Source: Deltaproteobacteria bacterium
GTDB lineage: Bacteria; Desulfobacterota; Desulfovibrionia; Desulfovibrionales; Desulfovibrionaceae
DNA length: 52,167 bases
NCBI GenBank assembly: GCA_009929215.1
Contig: SAAX01000011.1
Span: 1 to 52,167, forward strand
Direction: 5' to 3'
Notes under the pieces: model-generated
Databases searched by the model: none
What the model was told of the DNA's origin: nothing
The model's input: only the letters and a program-made list of their open reading frames with translations
Shown: positions 8,266 to 17,594 of the stretch, one piece after another
Layout of the letters: the number at the start of each line of letters is the position of its first letter
Position numbering within the stretch: the first letter of the stretch is position 1
Program-made: the position numbers and the translations under genes

Positions 8266-8934
8266 GTGGCTGAAAAACAGGATCTAAAAGAAGCCCCCGC
8301 CAAGGACGAACTGCAAGTTGCAGTAAGCCCTGACACAAGCCTGCGTAAAGTAGAGCTTGATCTTGACGATGCGCCTTTTCTCAAGGAGCAGGAGCCTCCC
8401 CCACCACCAGCCAGGAAAGAAGACGCCCCACTTCAGGCGACCGAAGAAGCTTCCCCGCCCAATAAAAAGAAAAAACTGCTCATCATTGCCGCGGCGGCGG
8501 CACTGGTTGTGGTGCTGGTGGCGGCTGCGGCCATATGGTGGTTTGTGTTGCGCACGCCCCCACCGCCCCCGCCGGACCCCATCAAGCCAGAGGTGATTGT
8601 GGTTCCCACGCCCAAAACACCTGCGGCCCAATCAGACAGTGTCAAGGAACTGGCACCGTTTGTCATACCCCGACAGACGGCCAAGGGGGCTCGCTTTCTC
8701 ATCTGCAAGTTTTCTACGGTCAGCCAGAGCCCCAGAGTGGGCATGGAAATTGACCAAAAGCTTATTCCCCTGCGCGATGCCCTGTACTATTACCTGAGCA
8801 GCAAGACGGACGAATTTTTGCTTGATCCTGCCAACGCACCCACCATCAAAAAAGACCTTGGCGGTGTGCTCAACGATTATCTCACGCAGGGACGCATTGA
8901 AGACATTTTGTTTGAAAGTTATCTGAACGAATAG
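8266..8934 (+). CDS. FliL-like flagellar basal-body-associated protein
   Basis: Predicted single-pass inner membrane protein next to the stator/basal body. The 222 residues comprise a Pro-rich acidic cytoplasmic tail (1-65), a basic KKKK stop, one membrane span (about 71-95, rich in Ala and Val), a periplasmic Pro stretch and a C-terminal domain (ARFLICKFSTV ... IEDILFESYLNE) like FliL (IPLRDALYYYLSSKT corresponds to the conserved RDALL-type helix). The start is GTG with CAGGAGTGA 5 nt upstream. It leads a set with two small genes and may tune motor torque. The FliL assignment rests on domain order and context rather than strong motifs. Confidence 0.75.
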   Translation: MAEKQDLKEAPAKDELQVAVSPDTSLRKVELDLDDAPFLKEQEPPPPPARKEDAPLQATEEASPPNKKKKLLIIAAAAALVVVLVAAAAIWWFVLRTPPPPPPDPIKPEVIVVPTPKTPAAQSDSVKELAPFVIPRQTAKGARFLICKFSTVSQSPRVGMEIDQKLIPLRDALYYYLSSKTDEFLLDPANAPTIKKDLGGVLNDYLTQGRIEDILFESYLNE

Positions 8935-9018
8935 GCTGTGCCCGCAGCCTTGCTCTGACTGGGAGCGGGCATGCCCTGGCAGCCCCGGCAACACAGATAG
9001 CCGGTACAGGAGGCCGCC

Positions 9019-9339
9019 ATGAGCGTTGACGCCACAATGGCCGTGCTGTATGCCCAGACGAATCTGGCCGCCAACGTGAGCAATGCAGCTGCTGTTGCCC
9101 CCCAGGCATCAGTTGCCATGTCGCGCGTGTTGGCTGCGGCCATGGCCAAACAGGAGCAGCAACAGGTGGCAAAGACTGATCCTGGCCACCAGGCAGCCCT
9201 TACGCCCGATGCAGAAAATCGCGGTGCGCCCCAGTTTGGCAGCCGCAGAAGGCGAAGACCCCCACCCAAACCAGAACCCGAAACAACCGGTGAACTGGCT
9301 CCCCCACTTGTGGGTAACCTGTTGAATATAAAAGTATGA
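9019..9339 (+). CDS. small unknown protein of the flagellar cluster
   Basis: I do not recognise this 106-residue protein. The first half is Ala-rich and probably helical (LAANVSNAAAVAPQASVAMS), and the second half is a polar, basic Pro/Arg tail (SRRRRRPPPKPEPE). There is no signal peptide or membrane span. A strong AGGAGG lies 6 nt before the ATG, and its stop overlaps the next start (ATGA), so it is a real, coupled gene between the FliL-like and DUF2802-like genes. A role in motility is inferred from position only. Confidence 0.65.
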   Translation: MSVDATMAVLYAQTNLAANVSNAAAVAPQASVAMSRVLAAAMAKQEQQQVAKTDPGHQAALTPDAENRGAPQFGSRRRRRPPPKPEPETTGELAPPLVGNLLNIKV

Positions 9340-9761
9340 ATGACACCCTGCTGTTTGCGCTGATTGCGCTCTTTTCGCTGTTCGAGCTTGCCATTCTTGG
9401 CGGCGTGTTTGTTTTTTATATGCGGTTGCGGCGCTCTGAGGCCCTGCTCAACGCCCTGCAAGGCAATCAGGAAAGCCTGCTCGCCCGCATAGAAATGAAT
9501 GCCCGGCTCGAAAAAGAGATCGTGGCTACGTTTGCGCAGCGGCAGGCAGAATTGCGTAATCTGGATGAAAAGCTGGAAGAACGCACGCACGAACTGCGGC
9601 GCTTGCTTGAGCAGGCAGAGGGCATCAGCCGATCTCCCCAGTTTTTGCGAGAGCTGATTTTAAACGGGCGCCGCAAAGGATTGAACAGCCGTCAGATTGC
9701 CAAAAACGCGGGCCTCAGCGTTGATGAGGTTGATCTTATTCTGGCTCAGGAAGTGCAATAG
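9336..9761 (+). CDS. membrane-anchored coiled-coil protein, DUF2802-like
   Basis: 141 residues: an N-terminal membrane span (about 5-29), a long charged coiled coil (about 33-100: RLEKEIVATFAQRQAELRN) and a C-terminal helix-turn-helix-like end (GLNSRQIAKNAGLSVDEVDL). This order resembles DUF2802 proteins that occur beside chemotaxis and flagellar genes in other proteobacteria. The HTH-like tail also resembles DprA/RecX-type winged segments, but a membrane anchor argues against ordinary DNA binding. It overlaps the preceding gene by 4 nt. No terminator is evident in the 75 nt before the convergent gene. Confidence 0.65.
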   Translation: MNDTLLFALIALFSLFELAILGGVFVFYMRLRRSEALLNALQGNQESLLARIEMNARLEKEIVATFAQRQAELRNLDEKLEERTHELRRLLEQAEGISRSPQFLRELILNGRRKGLNSRQIAKNAGLSVDEVDLILAQEVQ

Positions 9762-9836
9762 CATTTTGCCGCCAGCGTCTCCCTGCCCTGCCTTGTTACC
9801 CACGCCTTATGTTGGCTGCCCGCAGACCCTTAAGAG

Positions 9837-10553
9837 CTAGAAACCCAGCTTGAACTGCATGCCCATACCCAAGGCGGATTCCGGCTGTTTGTTGGCCCCG
9901 GCGCGTTCGCGCTGCTCGTCCTTGAGGATCAGCTCTGGCCCCACGCGCACATTCAGGTTGTCCCCGGCGTCCACGTCGGCAAAGGCGCGCACCACATGGC
10001 GGCTTTGCATGGGAATATTTTCGTCAACGGTTTCCGGCTCCATCTGGCTTTTTTTGCGCCACGCCGACTCGTCCTGCCCCACGCTCACACCCAGCCCATT
10101 TTTGCGATCAGCCTTGGCATTGGCAGTATTTAATGCTGAATTAATGCCAGAGGCCGTATTGACGGAATTATCCTTGGCGGCTTCTTCCCCAACTGCGCGC
10201 TTTTGCAGATCGCTGGTGCTGGCTCCATCCCGCCATGCTTCACGGCTGTGCGTGCCGCCGTCAAAGGCCCACGCTGGCGCATGGATAGACGCGCCCGTTG
10301 TGTCCCTGCTCTTGCCCCTGGTTCGCTTTGCCTTTGCGGGGGCATCACCGCGCACACGTTGCTTGCTCACCTTGACGGCGCCACTGCCCGCAGTATCGGC
10401 GGGTTTCTTTGTCGTGGCAGGCTGACCAGCCGTGGTGGATACGGGGCTTACAGTTGGGCCAGCAGGGTTTTCCTGAGCGCACGACTCCAAAGGCGCAAGC
10501 ATCAGCTGCGCAACAAAGAGTACAAGGAAAAGCCATGACAATTTTTTGTCCAT
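9837..10553 (-). CDS. secreted protein of unknown function
   Basis: 238 residues with a clear signal peptide (MDKKLSWLFLVLFVAQLML, cleavage probably near SCA-QE). The mature part is low-complexity and basic around residues 50-90 (SKQRVRGDAPAKAKRTRGKS), then polar, and ends in a short segment with alternating pattern (NLNVRVGPELILKDEQ ... GMGMQFKLGF) that could be a terminal beta strand pair of an outer-membrane or surface protein. A final Phe fits that idea. AAGGGA lies 7 nt before the ATG. It lies downstream of the RND efflux operon but beyond its terminator at 10655-10686, so it is probably separate. No family recognised. Confidence 0.6.
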   Translation of the reverse strand: MDKKLSWLFLVLFVAQLMLAPLESCAQENPAGPTVSPVSTTAGQPATTKKPADTAGSGAVKVSKQRVRGDAPAKAKRTRGKSRDTTGASIHAPAWAFDGGTHSREAWRDGASTSDLQKRAVGEEAAKDNSVNTASGINSALNTANAKADRKNGLGVSVGQDESAWRKKSQMEPETVDENIPMQSRHVVRAFADVDAGDNLNVRVGPELILKDEQRERAGANKQPESALGMGMQFKLGF

Positions 10554-10654
10554 GTTTTCCCTTTACGACAGGCAGGGCATCTCTGTAAAGCCTGTAATTT
10601 TTACACACAAACCGATTGTCAGTTCGGACGTTGTATATCAACCGCACAACGCAC

Positions 10655-10686
10655 AAAGGGGAAAGCACCGAAGCGCTTTCCCCTTT
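10655..10686 (-). terminator. hairpin ending the RND efflux operon
   Basis: Perfect 12-bp stem AAAGGGGAAAGC / GCTTTCCCCTTT with an 8-nt loop, 43 nt beyond the stop of the outer membrane factor gene. On the minus strand the stem ends in TTT but no long T run follows, so efficiency is uncertain. Confidence 0.6.
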
Positions 10687-10728
10687 GAAGTGTCATCACA
10701 GCGGTAACACTGCCGCCCCCATAACCTC

Positions 10729-12270
10729 TTACTGGGCCTTGGGTGCGGGAGTGGTCTTTTTAGCGCTGGTCTGTTCGTCCAGCAGCTTTTCTGTATTCAC
10801 AATGGGGAAGCTGGGGGTTGTGCCAGCATCCTGCCAACCACCGCCAAGGGCCATGCACACGCTCACTACACTGTTGAGCCTGTCACGCAGAGAGGTAGCC
10901 AGTTGCAGCTCTGCAGCAAAAAGCTGCCGTTCTGCGTCCAGAACTGTCAGGTAGTCTGTGTAACCATTGGCATATTGCAGGCTGGCAAGCTGTACTGCAC
11001 GCCGCAGGCTCTCAACCTGCACCTGCATGCTGCGCACGATATGGTCAGCCTCGCGCTGCGAGGTAAGCGAAGTGCGAATATCCTCAAAAGCCGTCTGCAC
11101 GGTTTTGCGGTACACGGCAATGGCGGCCTTTTTCTGGGCTTCGGCGTCTTTAAGGTTATACCAGTTGCGGCCAAAATCCAGCACGGGAACCGAGCCGGTC
11201 ACGCCGTAATTCCACATGCCCGCAGGGCCGGTGAAAAGGCTGCCCACCGAGGCGCTCAGTGTTCCCAACATGCCCGTAAGGGAAATGGAGGGGAAGAACT
11301 GGGCACGGGCCACGCCAATATTGGCGTTGTAGGCCATGATGGTGAACTCGGCCGCACGGATATCAGGCCGACGCTCCAGCAGGTCTGAAGGCAGACCGGC
11401 GGGCAACACGGGCGGAGCGGGCAGCAGGTTGATTGCATTGCCGCGCTTCATGCTGCGATCCATGATATCACGCGGTGAACGGCCAAGCAGCACTGCCAAG
11501 CCGGCCTCGGCCGAATCTACTGCCACTGTGCTGGTATGCACCTGGGCGCGGGCGGTTTCCACCTCTGCACGGGCACGCTGCCAGTCCAGTTCGGTTATGT
11601 CGCCCTGCTTGTAGCGGGCAGTGTAAATGCGGAAGGATTCCTCGCGCGATACAAGGGTGCGGCGTGCGGTTTCAAGCTGCATGTCCTGCGCCAGCAGGGC
11701 AAAGTAACCCTGGGCAGTCTGCCCCGCCACCGAAAGCCGCAGGGCCTCGTGCCCGATGACCGTGCTCATGAGCACATCGCTCAGCATGGTGTACTGATTG
11801 CGCACCTTGCCCCAAAAATCGAGCTCCCACGATGCGTTCAACGCGCCCTGGTAGGCGGTGGTAGAACGCGAAAGTTTGCTCTGGTTAAAGGGCACGGTGT
11901 TGGCGCTTTTTTCGGAGGCTCCCTGAGCCATGGCCGAACCCGCACCCGAAACCGCTGGCGCAAGTGCGGCTGTGCCCACGCCCACCTGGGCGGCGGCAGA
12001 TTCAATCTTGGCCATGGATTCGGCCAGATCCTGATTATTTTTCAGCGCTTCTTCTACCATTTCGGACAGAACAGGATCGTTGAACCTGTTCCACCAGTCG
12101 GTATGCAGCGGTGCAGAACCCATATCAACAGAACGCCACTGCTTGGGCATTTCCTGATCTGGCCTGTCATAATGCGGCGCAAGGGAACAAGCGGAAAGCA
12201 ATACCGTCAGCGTCAGCACAAAAGCCGGAGCTTTAAACATCATGCCTGCTGTTTTGCCGAAAACGGTCAT
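10729..12270 (-). CDS. RND efflux outer membrane lipoprotein (OprM/NodT family)
   Basis: TolC-like trimeric exit duct of a tripartite drug/metabolite efflux pump. 513 residues: lipoprotein signal with lipobox LLSACSLAPHYDRP, then two repeated helical-hairpin OEP domains; NodT-type motifs are visible (SWELDFWGKVRN, ELDWQRARAEVETARA, RRPDIRAAEF, SLTGMLGTLSASVGSLF, YANGYTDYLTVLDAERQLF). The ATG at 12270 overlaps the stop of the pump gene by four bases (ATGA), indicating coupling; an internal ATG at 12243 just before the hydrophobic segment is an alternative. Last gene of the adaptor-pump-duct operon; substrate cannot be read from sequence. Confidence 0.93.
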   Translation of the reverse strand: MTVFGKTAGMMFKAPAFVLTLTVLLSACSLAPHYDRPDQEMPKQWRSVDMGSAPLHTDWWNRFNDPVLSEMVEEALKNNQDLAESMAKIESAAAQVGVGTAALAPAVSGAGSAMAQGASEKSANTVPFNQSKLSRSTTAYQGALNASWELDFWGKVRNQYTMLSDVLMSTVIGHEALRLSVAGQTAQGYFALLAQDMQLETARRTLVSREESFRIYTARYKQGDITELDWQRARAEVETARAQVHTSTVAVDSAEAGLAVLLGRSPRDIMDRSMKRGNAINLLPAPPVLPAGLPSDLLERRPDIRAAEFTIMAYNANIGVARAQFFPSISLTGMLGTLSASVGSLFTGPAGMWNYGVTGSVPVLDFGRNWYNLKDAEAQKKAAIAVYRKTVQTAFEDIRTSLTSQREADHIVRSMQVQVESLRRAVQLASLQYANGYTDYLTVLDAERQLFAAELQLATSLRDRLNSVVSVCMALGGGWQDAGTTPSFPIVNTEKLLDEQTSAKKTTPAPKAQ

Positions 12271-15200
12271 ACGTCGTCCTCCTGGTCTTCCGCAAGGCGA
12301 TCCCTGCCCGCGTTGGGGTCGGTTTTACCCTGGATTTTCAGTGAGAGTTGCATGATGGCCTTGAAGAAGAACGGCACAAACAGCGTGGCTATGCACGTTG
12401 CAGCCAGCATGCCGCCAATAACCGCCGTGCCGATGGCGTGGCGGCTGTTGGCGCCCGCACCAGAGCTGATGGCCAACGGCACGCAGCCCAGAATAAAGGC
12501 CAGCGAGGTCATCACGATGGGCCGGAAACGCAGTTTTGAGGCGTGGATAGCCGCCGCATCAAGGCTGCGCCCGGCGCGCCAGGCCTCAACGGCGAACTCA
12601 ACAATAAGAATGGCGTTTTTGGCCGCCAGACCAACCAGGGTAACCAGCGCCACCTGAAAATAGATGTCGTTGGAAAGCCCACGGCCCCAGGTTGCCACCA
12701 GCGCGCCAAACACGCCGAAAGGCACAGCCGTGAGCACCGAGAGCGGCAACGACCACGATTCGTACTGCGCAGCAAGAATCAGGAAGACCATGACCAGCGC
12801 CAGCACAAAGATGATTGTGGTGTCTGAACTGGCCATCTTTTCCTGAAGGGCCGAACCCACCCAGCCAAGCTGGTAGTCTGAAGAAAGCACCGCCGAGGCG
12901 GCTTTTTCCATTTCGTCAAGGGCCTGCCCCGAAGAATAACCAGGAGCTGGTGAACCCATAATGTGTGCCGCAGGGAACACGTTGTAGCGTTCCACCACCT
13001 GGGGGGCCGTGCGGCGTTCAAGAGTCATCACCGCTGTCAGCGGCACCATGTCTCCGCTCTTGTTGGCCACATAGATATCATTGAGGCTTTCAGGCAGGAT
13101 GCGGTTTTCCATCTCTGCCTGCAAACGCACCTGGAAGGTACGCCCCATCATATTGAAGTCGTTAACATACGTGCTGCCAAACGTGGCGCTCATGGCCGAA
13201 TACACATCGGCAATGGCGATGCCCATGTCCTTGCAGCGTTCGCGGTCAAGGTTGGCGTACAGCTGGGGCGAACCGGTAGAGAACAGGTTGCGCACCATGC
13301 CTACCGCCGGATACTTCAGAGAACCGTCAGCGTTCCTGGAGGTAACCTCTGCCACCAGCTTGTTGGCGGCGTCTTCCATATCCCTGAGGCTGCCGCTGCC
13401 GCGCATCTGCACATAGCCTTCAAAGCCGCCCGTGGTGCTCATGCCGCTGATGGGCGGCGGCGAAAAGCCCAGAATAAAAGCTTCGGGCTGCATTACAGTA
13501 ACCGCGCCAACAGAGTTTACAATAGCACTGGCGGAGTCCTTGGGATCCTTGCGCTCACCCCACGGCTTGAACAACGCAAAGAATGTGCCGTAGTTGCTCT
13601 TGGCAGCATTGGAGGTGATGTCCAGGCCAGAGATCGTACCCACGCTCAGCACCGCAGGGTTTTTGAGCAGGAAATCGTTAATCACCTTGTTTACCGCTCT
13701 GGTGCGGGGTTGGGCCGCGCCGTCGTCCAGAATGGCCAGACCCAGCATGTAGCCCTGGTCTTCGTCCGGCACAAGACCGCCGGGCACCACGCGGAACAAC
13801 CCCACAATGCACAGAATCATCAGCGCGCAGAGCGCCAGAGCCCGCAAACTGGAGGCCTTGATAAACCGCACGGCGTTCACATACTTGCGGGTTATGCGCC
13901 CAAACACATAGTTGAACCAAACAAAGCCCTTGGCAGGCTGTCTGTCGTGCTCGTGCGGTTTGAGCAGCAGGGCGCAGAGGGCTGGGGTAAGCGTAAGCGC
14001 CACCACACCCGAAAGCACCACCGACACCGAGATGGTGATGGCAAACTGCTTATACATCTGCCCCGCAAGGCCGCCCATGAACGAAACAGGGATAAACACG
14101 GCGCACAGCACCAGCACAATGGCGATAACCGGGGCCGTAACCTCGTTCATGGCCTTGGCTGTCGCCTCCTTGGGCGGCAGATGCTCTGTGCTCATGATAC
14201 GTTCTACGTTTTCAAGCACAACGATGGCATCGTCCACCACGATGCCGATGGCGAGCACCAGGGCAAACAGCGTGAGCGTGTTGATGGTGTAGCCAAAGGC
14301 AAACAGACCCGCAAACGTACCAATAATGGACACAGGCACGGCAATGCAGGGAATGAGCGTGGCGCGCCAGTTTTGCAAAAAGACATAAACAACGATGAAC
14401 ACCAGGATCATGGCTTCGGCCAGGGTGCTCACCACTTCATGGATGGATTCGATAACGAAGTCGTTGTTGTCCACCAGCAGGGTGTAGGCGAGGCCATCGG
14501 GCAAGCGGGTGGCTATTTCTTCCAACTTGGCCTTGACAAGATCACCCGTAGCGATGGCGTTGGCACCCGGCAGCAGGTACACCGCGCCCATGCGGGCCAC
14601 CATGTTATTGTAGCTGGAAAGAACACTGTAGTCCTTGCCGCCCAGCTCAATGCGGGCCACGTCCTTGAGGCGCAGCATGGCGCTGTCTTCCCCGGTGCGA
14701 ATGATGATTTCGCCAAACTCTTCAGGCGTCAGCAAACGCCCCTGGGTGTCAATCTGCCAGGTAAGTTCCGTGGTATTGGGCGTGGGCATGTCACCCAGGC
14801 GGCCAGGAGCGTACTGCGAATTCTGCTCCTGAATGGCCGAACTCACCTGCTTGGCGGTAAGGCCGTACTTGGCGAGCTTGTCCGGTTGCAGCCAGATGCG
14901 CATGGAGTAGTCCATGCTGCCGAATATCGAACAGTCGCCCACACCGCCAATGCGCTTGAGTTCGTCAACTACGTTGACCTGCACCCAGTTGTGGATGAAC
15001 ACGTCGTTATAGCGTGCATCGGGCGAATAGTAACAGAAGACCTGCAACATGGCGGGCGAACGCTTTAAAACCGTAACGCCCTGCCTACGCACATCTTCCG
15101 GCAATGTGGCCTGGGCCAGGTTAACCTTGTTGTTCACGTTGACCAGGGCCATGTTGGCGTCGCTGCCCAACTTGAAGTACACGTTGATGTTGCCCGAACC

Positions 15201-15473
15201 GGAACCTGAGGCGGCCGTGGAAGTCATGTAAAGCATGTTTTCCACACCGTTGATGTTCACTTCAAGCGGAGCCAGAACCGTGGAGGAAATGGTTTCTGCC
15301 GAAGCACCGGGGTACGACACGCTCACGTTGACCGTAGGCGGCACAAGGTCGGGGTATTGGGCGATGGGCAAGGCCTTCATGGCCAATGCGCCCACCAGGG
15401 TTATGACAATGGATATGACGGCCGAAAGTACCGGCCTGCGCAAAAAGAAATTCGGCTTTGTCGAAACAGCCAT
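12267..15473 (-). CDS. RND efflux pump, AcrB/HAE1 family inner membrane transporter
   Basis: Proton-driven trimeric pump that takes hydrophobic or amphiphilic compounds from the periplasm/inner membrane. 1068 residues, the normal length. Visible signatures: N-terminal PNFFLRRPVLSAVISIV, porter-domain SYPGASAETISSTVLAP, TM4 with the proton-relay Asp pair (GIVVDDAIVVLENVER), GGLVPDEDQGYML, and the second half repeat (GLAAKNAILIVEFAVE). It starts 7 nt after the stop of the adaptor gene and overlaps the outer-membrane factor gene by 4 nt. The set is complete in itself. No regulator gene (TetR or similar) is adjacent. Confidence 0.95.
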   Translation of the reverse strand: MAVSTKPNFFLRRPVLSAVISIVITLVGALAMKALPIAQYPDLVPPTVNVSVSYPGASAETISSTVLAPLEVNINGVENMLYMTSTAASGSGSGNINVYFKLGSDANMALVNVNNKVNLAQATLPEDVRRQGVTVLKRSPAMLQVFCYYSPDARYNDVFIHNWVQVNVVDELKRIGGVGDCSIFGSMDYSMRIWLQPDKLAKYGLTAKQVSSAIQEQNSQYAPGRLGDMPTPNTTELTWQIDTQGRLLTPEEFGEIIIRTGEDSAMLRLKDVARIELGGKDYSVLSSYNNMVARMGAVYLLPGANAIATGDLVKAKLEEIATRLPDGLAYTLLVDNNDFVIESIHEVVSTLAEAMILVFIVVYVFLQNWRATLIPCIAVPVSIIGTFAGLFAFGYTINTLTLFALVLAIGIVVDDAIVVLENVERIMSTEHLPPKEATAKAMNEVTAPVIAIVLVLCAVFIPVSFMGGLAGQMYKQFAITISVSVVLSGVVALTLTPALCALLLKPHEHDRQPAKGFVWFNYVFGRITRKYVNAVRFIKASSLRALALCALMILCIVGLFRVVPGGLVPDEDQGYMLGLAILDDGAAQPRTRAVNKVINDFLLKNPAVLSVGTISGLDITSNAAKSNYGTFFALFKPWGERKDPKDSASAIVNSVGAVTVMQPEAFILGFSPPPISGMSTTGGFEGYVQMRGSGSLRDMEDAANKLVAEVTSRNADGSLKYPAVGMVRNLFSTGSPQLYANLDRERCKDMGIAIADVYSAMSATFGSTYVNDFNMMGRTFQVRLQAEMENRILPESLNDIYVANKSGDMVPLTAVMTLERRTAPQVVERYNVFPAAHIMGSPAPGYSSGQALDEMEKAASAVLSSDYQLGWVGSALQEKMASSDTTIIFVLALVMVFLILAAQYESWSLPLSVLTAVPFGVFGALVATWGRGLSNDIYFQVALVTLVGLAAKNAILIVEFAVEAWRAGRSLDAAAIHASKLRFRPIVMTSLAFILGCVPLAISSGAGANSRHAIGTAVIGGMLAATCIATLFVPFFFKAIMQLSLKIQGKTDPNAGRDRLAEDQEDDV

Positions 15474-15480
15474 ATGCTAC

Positions 15481-16593
15481 CTACTTCTTGGGCGCGGCAT
15501 CCTGGGGCTGCTGCCCACCGGCTTGCTGCACGCGCACTTGAGTTCCGGGACGGGCCTTGATGATACCTTCACTGATGATGCGTTCGCCGCCCTTGAGGCC
15601 GGAACCCACCAGATATTGATCTCCCACAGCCACTGTCACCGTAATGGGAATAGGATAGACCTTATCGTCCTTGTCCAACCCCATGACAACGGTACCCTTC
15701 TGGGTCACGATCACGCACTTTTGCGGAATAAGAATGGCATTTTTCAAAATGTCGCCTTCAACAAACAGGCGGACATACTGGCCGGGCATGATCTGCCCAT
15801 CGGCATTGGGAAACACCGCGCGGGCCTTGATAACGCCAGTGGTTGGCTGCACCTGGCTGTCAATAAAGGTCACTTCGCCATCGGTGTCATACATGGTGCC
15901 GTCGAGCAGGCGCACCTTGGCTTTGTAGCGGTTGCCTTTTGGAAATTCCAAGATGCCCGTGGCTGCTAGCTGCTGCCGCAGCATGCGGTCAGGGGCGGCA
16001 ATGGAAAAATCTACATACATGGGGTCGGTCTGGTTCACATAGGTAAGCAGCGAATTGTTGCTCACCAGGTTGCCAGGGGTGTAATTTTCCTTGCTGCTGT
16101 AGCCAGAAACAGGGGCAACCACCTGGCAGTAATCCAGGTTGATCTTGGCCTGGCGCAGGGCAGCCTTGGTGCTGTCGTAAGTTGCAAGGGCCGTGTCGCG
16201 GTCTTTTTGCGAAACAGCGTTCTTTTCGTACAGCGGGCGAATACGCTTCCATTCGCGCTCGGCGTTCATAAACGCGGCCTGGGCCTGCTGCACCTGGGCT
16301 TCGTATGTGTCACGCTCAAGCTGAAACATCTGTTGCCCGGCTTTCACGAAGTCACCTTCGTTGTAGAGACGTTTTTCAATAATGCCCTGCACACGGGCAC
16401 GAACCTCAACCGCGCGCGAACCCGACGTTTGGGCCTGAAACTGACAGGGCCAAGGGGCATCCCCCACGGTCACCTCAACGGCCGAGACCGGCAGGCGCAT
16501 GTCGGGGGCTCCTTTTTTGTCGCTTTCGCAGGCGACAAGGGCAAGGCAAAGCCCCAATACAACCGAAAATTTTGCGAATGGTCTGATACTCAT
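15481..16593 (-). CDS. RND efflux periplasmic adaptor (AcrA family)
   Basis: Membrane fusion protein linking pump and outer membrane duct. 370 residues from the chosen start: signal with lipobox LALVACESDKKG, then barrel-sandwich lipoyl halves (GSRAVEVRARVQGIIEKR and VVAPVSGYSSKENY), an alpha-hairpin rich in Gln/Ala (AQVQQAQAAFMNAERE) and a beta-barrel end. ATG at 16593 has GGAG 6 nt upstream; two further in-frame ATGs (16605, 16638) lack that site. First gene of the efflux operon. The 359 nt upstream carry two inverted repeats that could be regulator sites. Confidence 0.93.
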   Translation of the reverse strand: MSIRPFAKFSVVLGLCLALVACESDKKGAPDMRLPVSAVEVTVGDAPWPCQFQAQTSGSRAVEVRARVQGIIEKRLYNEGDFVKAGQQMFQLERDTYEAQVQQAQAAFMNAEREWKRIRPLYEKNAVSQKDRDTALATYDSTKAALRQAKINLDYCQVVAPVSGYSSKENYTPGNLVSNNSLLTYVNQTDPMYVDFSIAAPDRMLRQQLAATGILEFPKGNRYKAKVRLLDGTMYDTDGEVTFIDSQVQPTTGVIKARAVFPNADGQIMPGQYVRLFVEGDILKNAILIPQKCVIVTQKGTVVMGLDKDDKVYPIPITVTVAVGDQYLVGSGLKGGERIISEGIIKARPGTQVRVQQAGGQQPQDAAPKK

Positions 16594-16952
16594 GAATAAC
16601 TCCATATGGGCGTGGCGCACGGCGCTCAAAACACGCACGGCGTAACGGCGGCGGCATAATTACCACCGAGACGGGTCATCGAAAAAACATGGGTCCTGGG
16701 GGGGAATCAGCATGAAAGAATTGGGCGACACAAGCGCCCCATGACGCACGTGGGGGCGTCATTCGGCCCCAGCCTGATAACACATCAAAAAATGCGGCAA
16801 ACCACCCCTTTAAAAAACACAGTTTGCGGCAAATAGCAATGTGCGCAGGGCCTTATGCGGCCAGAGCATATTTCTTAAATATCTAGTTATTTAAGTGAGT
16901 TACGTGATCGTGGTATTTTTCTATAACAATTTGAAATTATTGATAATTTTTT
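16594..16952. promoter_or_regulatory. intergenic region upstream of the efflux operon with two inverted repeats
   Basis: No gene is supported here. Two operator-like inverted repeats are visible: ATGACGC-N8-GCGTCAT at 16741-16762, and CTTAAATA-N6-TATTTAAG at 16874-16895 inside a strikingly AT-rich stretch (about 16865-16955) that contrasts with the GC-rich surroundings. A direct repeat TGCGGCAAA also occurs twice (near 16793 and 16823). The efflux promoter must lie here on the minus strand, but no convincing -35/-10 pair was found. Confidence 0.5.
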
Positions 16953-17594
16953 TCATGAAAATTCCTCTTCAGAATCAGGGACTTCGCTGTTTTCAAAATA
17001 CTCTTTTATGCGTCTGGCATTGTCGCTGGCGCTGCCCAAAAATACCGCCCACCACACTGCATCTTTAAAAAGTTCCATGCGTTTGAACTTGTGCCGCTCG
17101 TCGTTCATACGCAGTACGGTTATTTCAAGCTGCCTTTCGTCACCAGAGTCACTCGTAAAGGTGATGCGCAGCCCAGCACGCTGCATAACGCGCAGATCGG
17201 CAGGCGAATAACGCGAAAGTATCCTGCCAGCCACGTCTGTGGCCTTTAAAAAACTGGTGGCCTGCACTGATGAAAGGCCAATGTCGCGCGGTTCGCCATT
17301 AACAAGCAGCTCTACCCGCCGGATATTGGCCAGATTGATGCGGCTGCGGTTGATAATCTTGCCATCGCGCAGCACGCGGTAGTAGCAAGCCCCAATTTCT
17401 TCAGAAACCCCCATAATGACTGTTACATTCACATCGGGGTAAAACACGCCGATGCTGGCAGTCATGCCAGAACACTTCGCAATGTCACCCTTTTCTTCTG
17501 CAATGATGCGCAAATGGCGGGCCGCACGCATCCTGGCATTCAGATAAATGCCAACCAGCACAAGAAAAAGCAGGGCCGCAATGGAAAGGGTCAT
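16953..17594 (-). CDS. membrane-anchored protein of unknown function
   Basis: 213 residues, not recognised. One N-terminal membrane span (SIAALLFLVLVGIYL) followed by a basic Arg-rich turn, then a soluble domain with alternating hydrophobic pattern (ASIGVFYPDVNVTVIMGV, CYYRVLRDGKIINRSRINL) suggesting beta structure, and an acidic C-terminal tail (SEVPDSEEEF). The C-terminal part lies in an AT-rich flank. It runs in the same direction as the efflux operon downstream but 359 nt away. No signal peptidase site is obvious, so it is probably an inner membrane protein facing one side. Confidence 0.55.
   Translation of the reverse strand: MTLSIAALLFLVLVGIYLNARMRAARHLRIIAEEKGDIAKCSGMTASIGVFYPDVNVTVIMGVSEEIGACYYRVLRDGKIINRSRINLANIRRVELLVNGEPRDIGLSSVQATSFLKATDVAGRILSRYSPADLRVMQRAGLRITFTSDSGDERQLEITVLRMNDERHKFKRMELFKDAVWWAVFLGSASDNARRIKEYFENSEVPDSEEEFS

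Noticed and set aside
12963..15068. Long plus-strand open frame (about 700 codons) antisense to the RND pump gene
   Set aside because: The His/Gln/Gly-rich product is typical of a mirror frame of a GC-rich gene, with no ribosome site or homology.
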